Assembly (NCBI RefSeq): GCF_009729015.1
Contig: NZ_CP045482.1
Location: 678,001 to 742,000, forward strand
Direction of reading: 5' to 3'
DNA length: 64,000 bases
From: Acidianus ambivalens
GTDB taxonomy: Archaea; Thermoproteota; Thermoprotei_A; Sulfolobales; Sulfolobaceae
Shown here in pieces: positions 34,274-44,029 of the stretch. Made by a program: the position numbers and the translations under genes. The notes under the pieces are model-generated. The model was not told the DNA's origin and did no database searches. It worked only from the letters and a program-made list of their open reading frames with translations. Each line of letters opens with the position of its first letter. Within the stretch, counting starts at the first letter, position 1.

Positions 34274-34359
34274 GAGAATCCATAAAAATCTAGGAATATT
34301 TAGCGGAATTCTCTTGGCTCTAAATTGTTGGAAGCTCAGAAATACTTTTATATATAATA

Positions 34360-34375
34360 TATGCATATATGCATA
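34360..34375. promoter_or_regulatory. 16-base palindrome upstream of vapB
   Basis: TATGCATATATGCATA is a perfect palindrome ending three bases before the ATG of vapB at 34379, within the core promoter region. VapB or the VapBC complex usually represses its own promoter by binding such a site. Confidence 0.5.
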
Positions 34376-34378
34376 CAT

Positions 34379-34621
34379 ATGCCAAAAGTTATAACTATTT
34401 CTGACGACGTTTATGAGAAGTTATCTAAACTTAAAGGTAGTAAATCATTCAGTCAAGTTATAAATGAATTAATTGAATATTATAATAATAGTAGAAAGGG
34501 GAGAGTAGAAGCTTTAGATTTGATATTTGGAATACTTAGCGAAGAAGAGGCTAAAGAACTGGAGAAAGATGTAGAAGAATTTAGGAAGAGTTTCAAAGTG
34601 AGGGAATATGGTAGTACTTGA
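34379..34621 (+). CDS. vapB: VapB-type antitoxin
   Basis: From ATG 34379 about 80 residues: MPKVITISDDVYEKLSKLKG then SKSFSQVINELIEYYNNSRK, a ribbon-helix-helix/AbrB-like archaeal VapB (DUF217-like). The acidic tail (SEEEAKELEKDVEEFRKSF) is the toxin-binding part. An in-frame start at 34361 lies inside the operator palindrome and is less likely. It overlaps vapC by 14 bases. Confidence 0.75.
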   Translation: MPKVITISDDVYEKLSKLKGSKSFSQVINELIEYYNNSRKGRVEALDLIFGILSEEEAKELEKDVEEFRKSFKVREYGST

Positions 34622-34977
34622 TTCCAATATAATAATTTCAATAATGAAAGGGGATAAGAATTTGCTTAATTTTATAAGAAATAATTTTAACAACATTTCA
34701 ACTACTGTGATAAACGTTTATGAAATTATGAGAGGTAAATACGTCAATAACCTATTAGAAGAATTTTTTGAATCAAATTATAATTTATCCCTTAACATTA
34801 GATGCAGTGAAGATTGCTTCAAACATATATAAAACCTTAAGGAGCCTAGGTAAAATTAAGAGCGATTCAGACATATTGATAGCCTCAATTGTTAAGGCAA
34901 ATAACGAAGTATTATTAACAAAAGATAAAGATTTCCAAGATATTAGGGATTTAGGAGTAAACATAGAAATAATTTAG
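34608..34977 (+). pseudogene. vapC: VapC PIN-domain toxin with a frameshift in a T-run
   Basis: ATG 34608 gives MVVLDSNIIISIMKGDKNLL and VINVYEIMRGKY (PIN Asp and Glu). After NNLLEEFF, a run of six T (about 34762-34767) shifts the frame. The other frame continues LNQIIIYPLTLDAVKIASNI and SDSDILIASIVKANNEVLLT with KDKDFQDI, holding the remaining acidic residues. All catalytic residues exist if the frames are joined. One T too many or too few explains it: decay, recoding or sequencing error. Confidence 0.65.
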
Positions 34978-37076
34978 TGAGAAAAATAATTTATTTTGAA
35001 TAAATATCGTTCACGATACTCCTCTCTTATCGGAACTTTAGTTATTTTCCTCTTTATTGCGTCCTCAACTGCGCTTGTAACTGCTGCTGCAGCAACTCCT
35101 ACAGGGATCTCTCCTATCCCTTTTTCACCGAAAGGAGTATAAGGAGACGGAGTAGGAACTAGATTTACCTCGAACTCCGGCATTTGGTCAGCAGTAGGCA
35201 ATCCATAGTCAGAGAGGCTTAAAGTCAACAACTGTCCGTTCTCGTAAACGTAACTTTCGTAAAGAGCGACAGAAACACCAATTGCGGAACCTCCAATTAC
35301 TTGCTCCTTAACTACTTCCTCGTCTAGAGGTGTGCCTGGATCTAGGTAAACTACCAACTTCACTGGCTTAATTAACCCCGTCTCCTCATCAACCTTAACT
35401 ACAGCAACGTCACAAGCGAAAGGATAGGCAATAAACCTTGTCTTCCCTTGTTGAGAATAGACGTAAGAAACTTCTTCCTGTAAGGAAGTTATAGGAATTT
35501 TCTCCTCGCCTCTTATCAGAAAGCCGTCCTTATATTCTGCATTATATTTTCTCTTCAGCTTACTAACCAACTCTTCGACTGCACCTTTGATTGCCCCAGC
35601 TAAAAATACGGCCATCCTGCTTCCTCCAGGACCGAAGCTCGAAGGAGATTCGTTACTGCTGAGTAGCTCTACCTCAACAGCCTCTGGAGGAATTCCTAAA
35701 AGCCTAGAGACTAACAACTTTCCAACGTGTTCATTACCTTGACCTTCAGGTCCATAGCCTATACCGAGTATTACTTTACCCTTCTTTATTGATAGTTTTA
35801 CTCCCTCCTGTCCAGAGGGTGTGCTCGGATCAGTAGAACAAGCTAAACCTACTCCGTAACCTTTTTCCCTCAAACTCCACAAGTCCTTTCTAGATAGCGC
35901 AAGATCAAGTAAATTTCTAGGATTACCGGAATCGTAATGAGCATAAGGAGCGTCATAAGGGAAGGAATCTATTAAATTCTTCCTCCTCACCTCGTGTCTT
36001 TCCATTTTAAGCTCATCTGCAATGAAATCCATTACCCTTTCTAAAGCCCAAGTATGAGGAGGAGTTCCTGCTCCTCTAAACGCTCCCGGAGGGTTCTTAT
36101 TAGTAGCAACCAAACTAACGTCGTACCTTATGTTCTTCACTTTATATGGCCCTGCTAGAATTCCTGTAGGTTTAAAAGCTTGCCCATTATAGAGTGAAGC
36201 TCCTATATCTTCCCAGATCTTAAAGTCAAGGCCGGTGACTGTCCCATCTCTCTTAAAGTAAGCCTTTATTCTGAACTTCCTTTCCGGACCGGAGCTGTTA
36301 GAGGCCATTAAGTGCTCACTTCTAGTTTCTATCCACTTAATAGGGATGTTGAATTTAAGGGAGGCAAGTCCTAGGACTATAGCATATCTAGTTACGGAGA
36401 ACTTGGAGCCAAAACTTCCTCCGTGCCTTGTCGGGACTACTTTTACCTTAAAGTACTTGGAGATTTCATTACTCTGAAATTGAGGTGCTTGAACGTTTGA
36501 TATTATTGTAACTTCATCACCTTGAGGAATTGAAATTACTCCGAAGGTTTCTATAGGATTTCCAGAAGACCTACTCCAATATAGAGAGACTTCTAGTTCT
36601 TCGTCGTCTTTAGGCATTTCTCCGTACTCAAAAGTTTTCTTATAAACCTCATTAGTTCCTACTTCATCAAATACTAGAACGTCGTTTTTAAGCGCTTCAT
36701 CTACATTACTCACAGGAGGTAATGGTTCGTAATCTACGGAAACTTCCTCAGCTAGGTCTGTTGCCTCATAAGGGTCTTTTGCTATTACCAAAGCTATGGG
36801 TTCACCCACGTATCTTACCTTTTTAAAAGCTAATAGGGACGAAATCGATGAGCTTCCTTCTTGCTCTTCCTTCCCTTTAAGGTTAGGTAATGATAATAGA
36901 TCCTCGGCAGTTAATACTAATGCACCTTTCCTCCTTGCGCCTTCCACATCAACTTTCCTTAAGATAGCGTGAGGATATTGACTCCTTACGAATACTCCGT
37001 AATAACCTGAGAACGGAATATCGTCTACGTAATTTCCTTTTCCTTTTATTACATCTTCAAGATCAAGCCTTCTCAT
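34974..37076 (-). CDS. molybdenum hydroxylase large subunit (xanthine dehydrogenase/CO dehydrogenase family)
   Basis: A 700-residue molybdopterin-binding subunit. The N-terminal domain has RRLDLEDVIKGKGNYVDDIP and SQYPHAILRKVDVEGARRKG. The cofactor domain has VVPTRHGGSFGSKF (Mo-loop, near 209), PPGAFRGAGTPPHTWALERV and GIGYGPEGQGNEHVGKLLVS, and ends EKGIGEIPVGVAAAAVTSAV with the catalytic Glu. The partner FAD and 2Fe-2S subunits are not adjacent. Substrate (aldehyde, purine or other) cannot be told. The second paralogue is at 51740. Confidence 0.85.
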   Translation of the reverse strand: MRRLDLEDVIKGKGNYVDDIPFSGYYGVFVRSQYPHAILRKVDVEGARRKGALVLTAEDLLSLPNLKGKEEQEGSSSISSLLAFKKVRYVGEPIALVIAKDPYEATDLAEEVSVDYEPLPPVSNVDEALKNDVLVFDEVGTNEVYKKTFEYGEMPKDDEELEVSLYWSRSSGNPIETFGVISIPQGDEVTIISNVQAPQFQSNEISKYFKVKVVPTRHGGSFGSKFSVTRYAIVLGLASLKFNIPIKWIETRSEHLMASNSSGPERKFRIKAYFKRDGTVTGLDFKIWEDIGASLYNGQAFKPTGILAGPYKVKNIRYDVSLVATNKNPPGAFRGAGTPPHTWALERVMDFIADELKMERHEVRRKNLIDSFPYDAPYAHYDSGNPRNLLDLALSRKDLWSLREKGYGVGLACSTDPSTPSGQEGVKLSIKKGKVILGIGYGPEGQGNEHVGKLLVSRLLGIPPEAVEVELLSSNESPSSFGPGGSRMAVFLAGAIKGAVEELVSKLKRKYNAEYKDGFLIRGEEKIPITSLQEEVSYVYSQQGKTRFIAYPFACDVAVVKVDEETGLIKPVKLVVYLDPGTPLDEEVVKEQVIGGSAIGVSVALYESYVYENGQLLTLSLSDYGLPTADQMPEFEVNLVPTPSPYTPFGEKGIGEIPVGVAAAAVTSAVEDAIKRKITKVPIREEYRERYLFKINYFSH

Positions 37077-37212
37077 AGGTTAGTTTCATACCATACATAA
37101 ATAAACTTAGCTTTTCCCGCGATCAAATGAAATTATAGTAAAGAAAACTAGCAATGCTATAGCCTAGCACTTAAAACCTTAAGGCGATACATGAAATCAT
37201 TATTTAAGTCAG

Positions 37213-37262
37213 TCCTTCGCGAGTTCTTCACGAATTCAGAGGGGACGGACTTTCATCACCAT
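37213..37262. repeat. unexplained inverted repeat in the 37077-37420 gap
   Basis: AGTCC (37211-37215) and GGACT (37247-37251) can pair around CGCGAGTTCTTCACGAATTC. GGGGACGGACTTTCAT at the right resembles GGGGGTCGGACTTTCAT at 45953. The loop contains the TTCACGAAT core seen at other promoters. It may be a relic of a transposon end or a regulatory site for the divergent genes at 37076 and 37421. The rest of the 344-base gap is AT-rich and featureless. Confidence 0.3.
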
Positions 37263-37420
37263 AAAAACCTTTGATGGTCTATATTTAAATGAAATATAAC
37301 ATAATACGATAAAAAGCAAGCCGTATTTCTTACGGTATAGTGGCCTTGATTACAAACTTAAATTTTTCTATTAAAAAGTTTCTAACATAACTTTAAATGT
37401 CACCGCTTGTAATGTAGTCC

Positions 37421-38203
37421 ATGTATAGAAACGAAATAGTCATAAACGCAGGCAGGTCATCATTACTAGGAGTATTAACAAATCCTTTCTTCATCTCTGG
37501 AATAGTTGGGCACGTAGGAATTCTGAGAGTTAAGGATAAACAAAAAGGAGATTACGTAACCCCGGAATTCTTAAACTCCCCTGAAGACGACTTTCAAGTG
37601 GCTTACGTTTTCGGCACACCTGAAAACTATAACGTTTCTCTAGGTTACATGGTAGGGCCGGAAATTTTTCCGGGGGAGGTAAAATATAAAGGAGGGACAT
37701 TTGACGGAAAGTTTGAGTGGGAAGTCTCTTTCTTCCTCACGCCTATTGACGATAATAAGACAAGATTATCAATTTCGGTTAATGCAAAGTATAAGACCTC
37801 GATGTTGGCTAGGATATTCGGAAGGAGCGAGTTCGACCTAGCATTTCACATAGTTGAAGGTCACTTTATTCCTTTCTTCAAGTTCTACTTTAAACCTTCG
37901 GAGGAGATTGAGGTTAATAAAATAGAGATTGCGAGCGAAGAAGGGGAGGCAAACGAGGTTATTGCGAAATTCAAGGAAATTGTGCCAAAGTTAGAGGCGG
38001 GGATGATAAAAATCTCTGGGAAAAACTTGGAGTGCCTTGTAATAGTGATCAATAAGGACATAAGGAGAGTTACTTGCCTTGCAGGAAACGATTTAAAGAC
38101 AGGAAGTGACGCGCTTTCCTTACTCCTCCTTTATAACGGTGAGCTAAAAATGAAAGCTTATCAACTACAGCTTGAGGATTTAATAGAAAAAATTGAAGAA
38201 TAA
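37421..38203 (+). CDS. SRPBCC-like (CoxG-type?) protein
   Basis: A 260-residue soluble protein. The first 150 residues look like a START/SRPBCC ligand-binding domain: LTNPFFISGIVGHVGILRVK, VSLGYMVGPEIFPGEVKYKG, GKFEWEVSFFLTP and TRLSISVNAKYKTSMLAR. CoxG-like SRPBCC proteins often accompany molybdenum hydroxylases, and one lies divergently at 34974-37076, so a link is plausible. The C-terminal 90 residues are a separate small domain. No enzymatic assignment. Confidence 0.5.
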   Translation: MYRNEIVINAGRSSLLGVLTNPFFISGIVGHVGILRVKDKQKGDYVTPEFLNSPEDDFQVAYVFGTPENYNVSLGYMVGPEIFPGEVKYKGGTFDGKFEWEVSFFLTPIDDNKTRLSISVNAKYKTSMLARIFGRSEFDLAFHIVEGHFIPFFKFYFKPSEEIEVNKIEIASEEGEANEVIAKFKEIVPKLEAGMIKISGKNLECLVIVINKDIRRVTCLAGNDLKTGSDALSLLLLYNGELKMKAYQLQLEDLIEKIEE

Positions 38204-38241
38204 CCCTTATTTTCGTTTTATTCTGAATATAGGGGTAAATC

Positions 38242-38455
38242 CGACTCCTCATTGCTCTCACCATCGATTCGGGTCTCATTTAGAAGTCAGGGTAGTCAGA
38301 GAGTCCCAGAGAGATCATAGCCAAGCTCTAGTCCCTTAAGAGATACTGGTTGCTCCCCCCTCAGTCCTATTCAGTAAGGAGCGTCGTTAGCATCACTAAA
38401 AGATTTAAACACAGGGCTATCCATCTGGCGAGGCTTTCCGCCCCCTCTTTGTAAA
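38242..38455 (-). mobile_element. MITE D, non-autonomous IS605-type element
   Basis: Reverse orientation: GACTCCTC right end (hairpin largely lost), conserved core (AGAGAGTCCCAGAGAGATCA, AGATACTGGTTGCTCCCCCC), TATA-like GATTTAAACAC near 38402, and left end ATCTGGCGAGGCTTTCCGCC. It follows the SRPBCC-like gene stop by about 40 bases and precedes the Cys-rich cluster. Confidence 0.72.
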
Positions 38456-38573
38456 CTTGGGATATACTTAAGTATCTTACTCTTGTTATTATTATTTCAT
38501 ACAATTATCTTTTATTAATTATTTTGCCCTTCTTATTTCAATAATATATCATAAATTTATATTAAAATAATTT

Positions 38574-39719
38574 CTAACTTAAAATGTATGTGTTTTGACC
38601 TTCTTCAGGGAAGCACGTCTCGCAAAGACTACCATTACTATAGTACCATAAAATTCCGTTTATATATGGAGGAGTAAACGATGAACTGCATACAAAGTAC
38701 CAGTAACCTACTGCATATAAACTATCGCAATTCTTAATTACCTTACATATACACGATGTATCATTGTAGAGAAAACCGTTATTATATACAGTCTTCTCTA
38801 TTTCGTCAAATCCGGTTAAACTTGATGATTTACTTTTCAAAACTTCAAAGAATGATTGACTTATACCGTTTACTAAATTTTTGCAACCGAATTTTGCAAT
38901 TAATGTGTATCCGTTTTCTTCACTAGGTACTAGTATTGTATCACTAGCTATAATTCCTTTAGTATTATATAGCGTAATACATAATTGCATAGAATTAGCT
39001 GATTGTGCACCACTTACAAAATCTAGGAAATAGCAACATCCCTCTTTTATTTCACCAATTAATTCGCGTGTGTATGTACCTTTATTACAGACTATGCATA
39101 CACAGAGTTTACTACTACACTCATAAAATATTATTGAAAACTCTTTTCCTGTAGTACCAGTAGGCACTAATGTATCGTTTAGAAGAATTGACTTTTGTGT
39201 GGAAGTAAAAATTTCCTTAAACCATAATCCCATTTGAAAATCAGTTTGACTTATTACGACATGAGGAGCTTTAACGTTAGTGGATTTACTACAGCCAATA
39301 TAACTACCGCTGGAAGTTAATATGTAAACTCCTAAGCCTTCTCCAGAAGGGTTTACATATGTGAAGTCTAACCTATACCACTTCCCTTGATAATAATAAA
39401 GTATCCAAATTACTACGATCTGACCAGGTTTTACTTTTGCTAAAAGTTCATAAGTTTCGTTAGAAGTAATGTTGAAAGCATATACTGAAGCTTTGCCTAA
39501 AAGTTTACACTGCTGTGGTAAGTATATATCACAATTTATAATAAAGCTCTTAATTTGTGAATAACAATTTTTGCCAGACGAAAGTATTACTGCGTTTTGT
39601 TGAGAATTAGGTATATAAAGGCAAATGTTTTTCTGCGGGTATGTAACAAAAGGTACTAAAGTAATCTTAGGAGTTATGGATTTTATCCAAATTAAATAGC
39701 TTACATTAAAACATTTAGA
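38574..39719 (-). pseudogene. Cys-rich secreted protein frame lacking a start codon
   Basis: A 381-codon frame is open from 39719 to 38574. The only ATG (39233, MGLWFKEIFTST) lies deep inside, yet sequence upstream of it (KPGQIVVIWILYYYQGKWYR) is homologous to the neighbouring protein at 40240-40803 (CIVVIWILYCSSGYWFRID). It overlaps the end of the pilin-like gene 39701-40243 by 19 bases in the -1 frame. Either it is fused to that gene by -1 frameshifting or it lost its signal peptide. It has about 20 cysteines. Probably a surface protein. Confidence 0.5.
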
Positions 39720-40243
39720 CTAAGTGGTATGGTCTTTGTTCCATTTAGTGCAAAGGCGGTAACGTAAACTGGTATTTTTCCTGCTGGACCAGATATTGTT
39801 ACAGTGTTAATTGAAGTATTGGGATTTAAGAAGAAGAAGTTTGCCTCTCCGGTCAAAATTAATATGGGGGAAGAAGATACTTTACTAGGTAATGGTAATG
39901 GTATATTAGTATCACCTGCGATTACAATTGAATTATTAAGTAATGGGCACCATGTGTTACCATTAAAGTAATAAATTTGAGTAATATTAAATCGACTAGA
40001 TGTTGTAGTAAATAAGAAATCTAAGCTAGGATCGCTAGGTGAAGCGTTATAATAAATGTTAGGTTCTCCCCTATATACTTGTTGCTTTTGGTAACATTGT
40101 AGTTGATTATAAAGTATTTTTTGCACACTACCTTGATCGAAATAAACTGGCTGGGAATTAAATATTATAAAAGCTGGTACTAATACACTCATTATAATTA
40201 TTAAGAGCATAATGAGGAATACTACAGTTGATATGCCTTTCAT
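39701..40243 (-). CDS. pilin-like protein, class III signal peptide
   Basis: A 180-residue protein starting MKGISTVVFLIMLLIIIMSV, where KG|ISTVV fits the archaeal prepilin-peptidase site and the helix follows directly. The ectodomain has NASPSDPSLDFLF, ITQIYYFNGNTWC and ILILTGEANFFFLNPN, shared with the proteins at 42096 and 43505. Sequons are frequent. Start overlaps the preceding gene stop by 4 bases (ATGA type). It is probably assembled or anchored at the cell surface. Confidence 0.65.
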   Translation of the reverse strand: MKGISTVVFLIMLLIIIMSVLVPAFIIFNSQPVYFDQGSVQKILYNQLQCYQKQQVYRGEPNIYYNASPSDPSLDFLFTTTSSRFNITQIYYFNGNTWCPLLNNSIVIAGDTNIPLPLPSKVSSSPILILTGEANFFFLNPNTSINTVTISGPAGKIPVYVTAFALNGTKTIPLSLNVLM

Positions 40244-40803
40244 GTGCTAGGCACCCCCGTAAAAGTATAGTCTATTCTGAACCAATATCCGCTGGAACAA
40301 TAAAGAATCCAAATTACAACGATACAAGATGAAGAACTTATTCCTCCAACCTGTATAGTAACTGGAGTGTTAGATGGAACAGAATAAGCGGTAATTGGCG
40401 AATCATAGAGAATTTTTCCATTCACACAATAAATTTGAGAGTCTATATTAATTTGCTTAGCCAACTCTCCGTTCGGCATATATACTGTGAAAGAGGAAGT
40501 AGATGAAGGAGTAATAATTCCTACATCCTGCTCATAAGTTGAGCTTATAGGAAATACGAATATGGAATAATTACCATTATAAGAAGGATTATAAAGTTCA
40601 ATAACTACACTTCCCTCAGAGCCAGAAATCAATAGGGGCCCTGTGGAAATAGTAGAGGACGAGGATAATGAGCTTGCGGACTGTTCAGCAATGCTGAATG
40701 CCTCGCGGGGTGCAAAATAAGAGAAAGTAAAACCTAAGATAACTAAGCCTATAACAACAACTGCTATAAGTAATATAAAATTATCAATAACCGAATCAGC
40801 CAT
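40240..40803 (-). CDS. pilin-like surface protein
   Basis: A 187-residue protein starting MADSVIDNFILLIAVVVIGL; one N-terminal membrane helix (8-30), then a Ser/Thr-rich stalk (AEQSASSLSSSSTISTG) and a beta-rich domain ending CIVVIWILYCSSGYWFRID. First gene of the leftward cluster. The homologous domain recurs in the start-less frame at 38574-39719. A canonical K/R-G/A site is not evident, so it may be membrane-anchored rather than pilin-processed. Confidence 0.6.
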   Translation of the reverse strand: MADSVIDNFILLIAVVVIGLVILGFTFSYFAPREAFSIAEQSASSLSSSSTISTGPLLISGSEGSVVIELYNPSYNGNYSIFVFPISSTYEQDVGIITPSSTSSFTVYMPNGELAKQINIDSQIYCVNGKILYDSPITAYSVPSNTPVTIQVGGISSSSCIVVIWILYCSSGYWFRIDYTFTGVPST

Positions 40804-40841
40804 ATCTATGGAATATGGTTGGAAAAACTTATATATAAATT

Positions 40842-42084
40842 TTGACTAAAATTCTTATGCAGAATTCTGTTACCGGCTCTATCTTGTTAATTGCTACTAT
40901 TGTAGCATCTTTGTCAGTATTTGGAATTTACTTTGCTTATACTTCTGTTTATTCTCCACAAGTTGCTAATCAAGAGTACTTAATTTCCTTATCTAAAGTA
41001 ATTTCTGCCTCAATATCTGAGGATGCTTTTAAGGGAATTCCACCTAGTTATAAAGGTCACATTACAAGGAGTATGCTGCACTCTAACTCCAAAAATATTC
41101 TACTTGAATCCAGGAACTTATACAATATCTGACGATAACTCATCCATTATTTTCATAAGTTCTTACGGCCTTACAGCAGTATTTCAAAACTGGACCATTG
41201 TAGGCCAAGGTTCTATTTCTACGCCCGATGAACCTACTACACAAGTAACAATAACTGGGCCCACAGTTTTAACTATAATATATAAGGCATATACTCAAAC
41301 ATATCAAGTGACAATAAAACCAAAAGGAATCCCTCTAGGTTACGTAGGTATATCTTGTAATAATGCCCTTATAACTCCATGCAACCACTCTATTCCCGTG
41401 ATAATAGATGATAAAGAGTACATAATTGGTTGTTCTGGAATAACGTTGAATTTGACTTACGGTTATCATATAGTTGAATTTCCTGCGTATTACAATGTTA
41501 CTTTCTGTTATACTGGAGGATACATTACCGAGATGAAAGGTGGACAAATAAATTGTTATAAATTGAAAGGACTAGAAAGTAGTACTCCGAGCATAAAAGT
41601 TATATGCAAGTACGAAATATTCGTTAATGGTAGTGGAATAGTATACGGCTGCTTTAATAAATCCTACACTTACTATCTAGTATGCACTAAAAATGATTTC
41701 TACTTCCCAAGTAATGTTAAACTTATAAGCAATAGTACTCCGGTTTGTGGAGATATAGCAGCCCAATTATACTGCGTTAACGTTTCAACTACCGGACATA
41801 ATATAGTATTGGGTCCTACAAAGAATTTTGTCCCTGAAAAGCTTTATTTTAAAGCGGGAACAAAGTTACATAGAGAAACGTTTTACATTTATTGTATACA
41901 AGGTAAATTTAAGCTTCTAGTTTGTGGTGTGTGTAGATGTTATAAAGCACTACAGAGCTATAATCACCACGCAAGTTATACGTCTTCTAGTGTATCCTGT
42001 ACCTATTGTCCTAGCTGTATTATAGTGTGCTCTCCAATTAAATTAATAATATTTGAGGAGTGGTGTTATGGAGCAAGATGTTAG
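40842..42084 (+). pseudogene. pilin-like Cys-rich protein in two frames
   Basis: The N-terminal frame (40842-41132) has a membrane helix GSILLIATIVASLSVFGIYF and ends out of frame. The second frame (from about 41055 to 42084) carries GVCCTLTPKIFYLNPGTYTI and FQNWTIVGQGSISTP, then about 20 more cysteines to EEWCYGARC. Joined at GGTCACATTACAAGG by one base they give about 410 residues, similar to the intact 42096-43508 protein (FHNWIILGKGSV). It is divergent from the pilin-like gene at 40803. Confidence 0.55.
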
Positions 42085-42095
42085 GAGGTGGGAAA

Positions 42096-43508
42096 ATGAT
42101 GTATAATAAAAAAGTTGTAAATAAAGGTTTATCAAATGCAATATCTGTTATGTTCATATTAATTATACTCATTTCACTTGCAGTTCCGTTCTTTATTTTA
42201 CTTAGTAACATTCAACAAGCCAATACGGAAGAGAAACCAGTAATTCAAAATTATGCTTACTTAAGAAATCTTCAAGTTAATCAAGTTAGATCTGGACATC
42301 CATCATTTTACTATAATGGGAGTTACATTTATGTAGAATATTCTAACGGAACGTTTGTACCACCTTCCAATGTAACGATAGTTGATATATTATACTTAGG
42401 TAGTAATGGAATTTGGTATAACATTACTTCATTAAAATATCCTATAATACTTAGTAAGGATGAGGCTATTCAGATTCCTCCATGCGCATCTGGAAGACCT
42501 ATTATTATAATTACTAGCGTTGGAAACATATTCTTCCTCAACTCAGGATGCATAATAGGACCTTATTCCTCCGTTAGTAAGAAAGCAGGGGTGGAAATAT
42601 TAACTCAAATATACGAATCTTCTGGAGCTATCTCCGTTTCCACAAATGTTACTACAAATATTTATGGAAAATTTGAGAACTTTACTACTCCAGTTGCTTT
42701 TCCGAATCAGACTGGGACTTTTGAAGCTAAAGTACCTAAGTATGTATATTATCAGAATTCTAAAGGACAAATTATTACAGGAGTATTTCATAATTGGATA
42801 ATCTTAGGAAAAGGAAGCGTAAATTCTACTTCCACTCAAGGAATAGAGGTTACTCTAGTAGGCTGTCCTTTAATATTAATTGCTAATTATACTACAATAT
42901 TGTGTAAGATTCATCTAAAGGTAATTACTGGAGTTAGTTGTCCGGTTTGTATTGGTATAGACGGTCAAAAGTATAAAATAGTGAATAATGGCGAAATTTG
43001 TATTTATGCCGGATATTTTAACGTTACTGTTGTCACTACATGTTTTACTGATACTCAAGATTGTTCTCAAGGCGTTAGATATCATTATTGTTATAATCAT
43101 ATAACATATAATAATAAAGAATACAAGCAGTATTCCGTAATATTATTCGCTCCTCCTAATTGTAAATGTACCACATTATATGTATGTTATTACAATAATT
43201 ATAACTGCTATAAGATTTATTTATACAAATACAACTGCAATCAAAACGTCTATCTTATACTTAATGGCACTTCGTATTGTTATGGTAACTGTTATTGGAT
43301 AAAGGGTGGTAAATATTGTATGATACCAACTGGAATATTTTACGGCGGATGTTCAACTGGGGCAGTTGAGATATGTATTATTAATTCTACTGGACCGCAT
43401 ATATATTATTATAACGAGGAGCCTTATATACCTCGGTATATTTACATCTGTAGTCCAACTACCATTAAAGTATGTTATGGTATAACTGAGTACTGGTGTC
43501 ATCTATGA
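42096..43508 (+). CDS. large Cys-rich pilin-like surface protein
   Basis: About 470 residues from ATG 42096; a strong Shine-Dalgarno GGAGGTG at 42084-42090 decides this start over 42060. NKGLSNAISVMFILIILISL is a class III signal (KG|LSNA). A pilin-like domain (SFYYNGSYIY, NIFFLNSGC) is followed by about 300 residues holding some 20 cysteines, spaced irregularly, with many Tyr, Asn and Thr and several sequons. So many cysteines in an extracellular archaeal protein implies extensive disulfides. Function is unknown; adhesion or protection of the surface is a guess. Confidence 0.65.
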   Translation: MMYNKKVVNKGLSNAISVMFILIILISLAVPFFILLSNIQQANTEEKPVIQNYAYLRNLQVNQVRSGHPSFYYNGSYIYVEYSNGTFVPPSNVTIVDILYLGSNGIWYNITSLKYPIILSKDEAIQIPPCASGRPIIIITSVGNIFFLNSGCIIGPYSSVSKKAGVEILTQIYESSGAISVSTNVTTNIYGKFENFTTPVAFPNQTGTFEAKVPKYVYYQNSKGQIITGVFHNWIILGKGSVNSTSTQGIEVTLVGCPLILIANYTTILCKIHLKVITGVSCPVCIGIDGQKYKIVNNGEICIYAGYFNVTVVTTCFTDTQDCSQGVRYHYCYNHITYNNKEYKQYSVILFAPPNCKCTTLYVCYYNNYNCYKIYLYKYNCNQNVYLILNGTSYCYGNCYWIKGGKYCMIPTGIFYGGCSTGAVEICIINSTGPHIYYYNEEPYIPRYIYICSPTTIKVCYGITEYWCHL

Positions 43509-43945
43509 AGGCCCAATCTGAATATATAGGCTTTATTATTGCAATAATACTAATAGTAATTGTTATAATCCCTCTCTTCTTTCTTCTAAATAATTATGAT
43601 GTACCTTCTGTCAAAACTTATAATTATTGTACAGTAATAGAGGATAAAATAAATGGAAATGGTATAATAATCTACTTTAACGCATCTCCATCAAAGCCTG
43701 AGCTTGTAATCTACAGAGGTTGCTCAAGTTATTATTTATCTGGTGTTTACTATGAAAATAACGGTATATGGTATAATATTACCTCCTGCATCTCATATAA
43801 TGGTAAAAAATTACCTTTGCCTTTAATTTATAATTTGACATTACCAACTCAAGTTTGGAAATATCCTTTAAGTCTGCAAATAGAGGCTTATAATGATACA
43901 GTATTTGCTATAGTTTATCCTAATCAAACTGCCTTTACTTCTTAA
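43505..43945 (+). CDS. pilin-like protein, class III signal peptide
   Basis: ATG 43505 overlaps the preceding stop (ATGA). MKAQSEYIGFIIAIILIVIV gives KA|QSEYIGF, a good prepilin site. The ectodomain (FNASPSKPELVIYRG, LSGVYYENNGIWYNIT, IEAYNDTVFAIVYPNQT) is homologous to the pilin-like domains of 39701-40243 and 42096-43508. About 147 residues with three or so cysteines. Third gene of the rightward cluster. Confidence 0.65.
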   Translation: MKAQSEYIGFIIAIILIVIVIIPLFFLLNNYDVPSVKTYNYCTVIEDKINGNGIIIYFNASPSKPELVIYRGCSSYYLSGVYYENNGIWYNITSCISYNGKKLPLPLIYNLTLPTQVWKYPLSLQIEAYNDTVFAIVYPNQTAFTS

Positions 43946-44029
43946 TCGACTTTTACAAAATTTTGAAAGCCTCTTCCAGGGGGATGACGAATACTTAATT
44001 ATCTCTTTTTCTTAGTCTCTTTTATTGAC

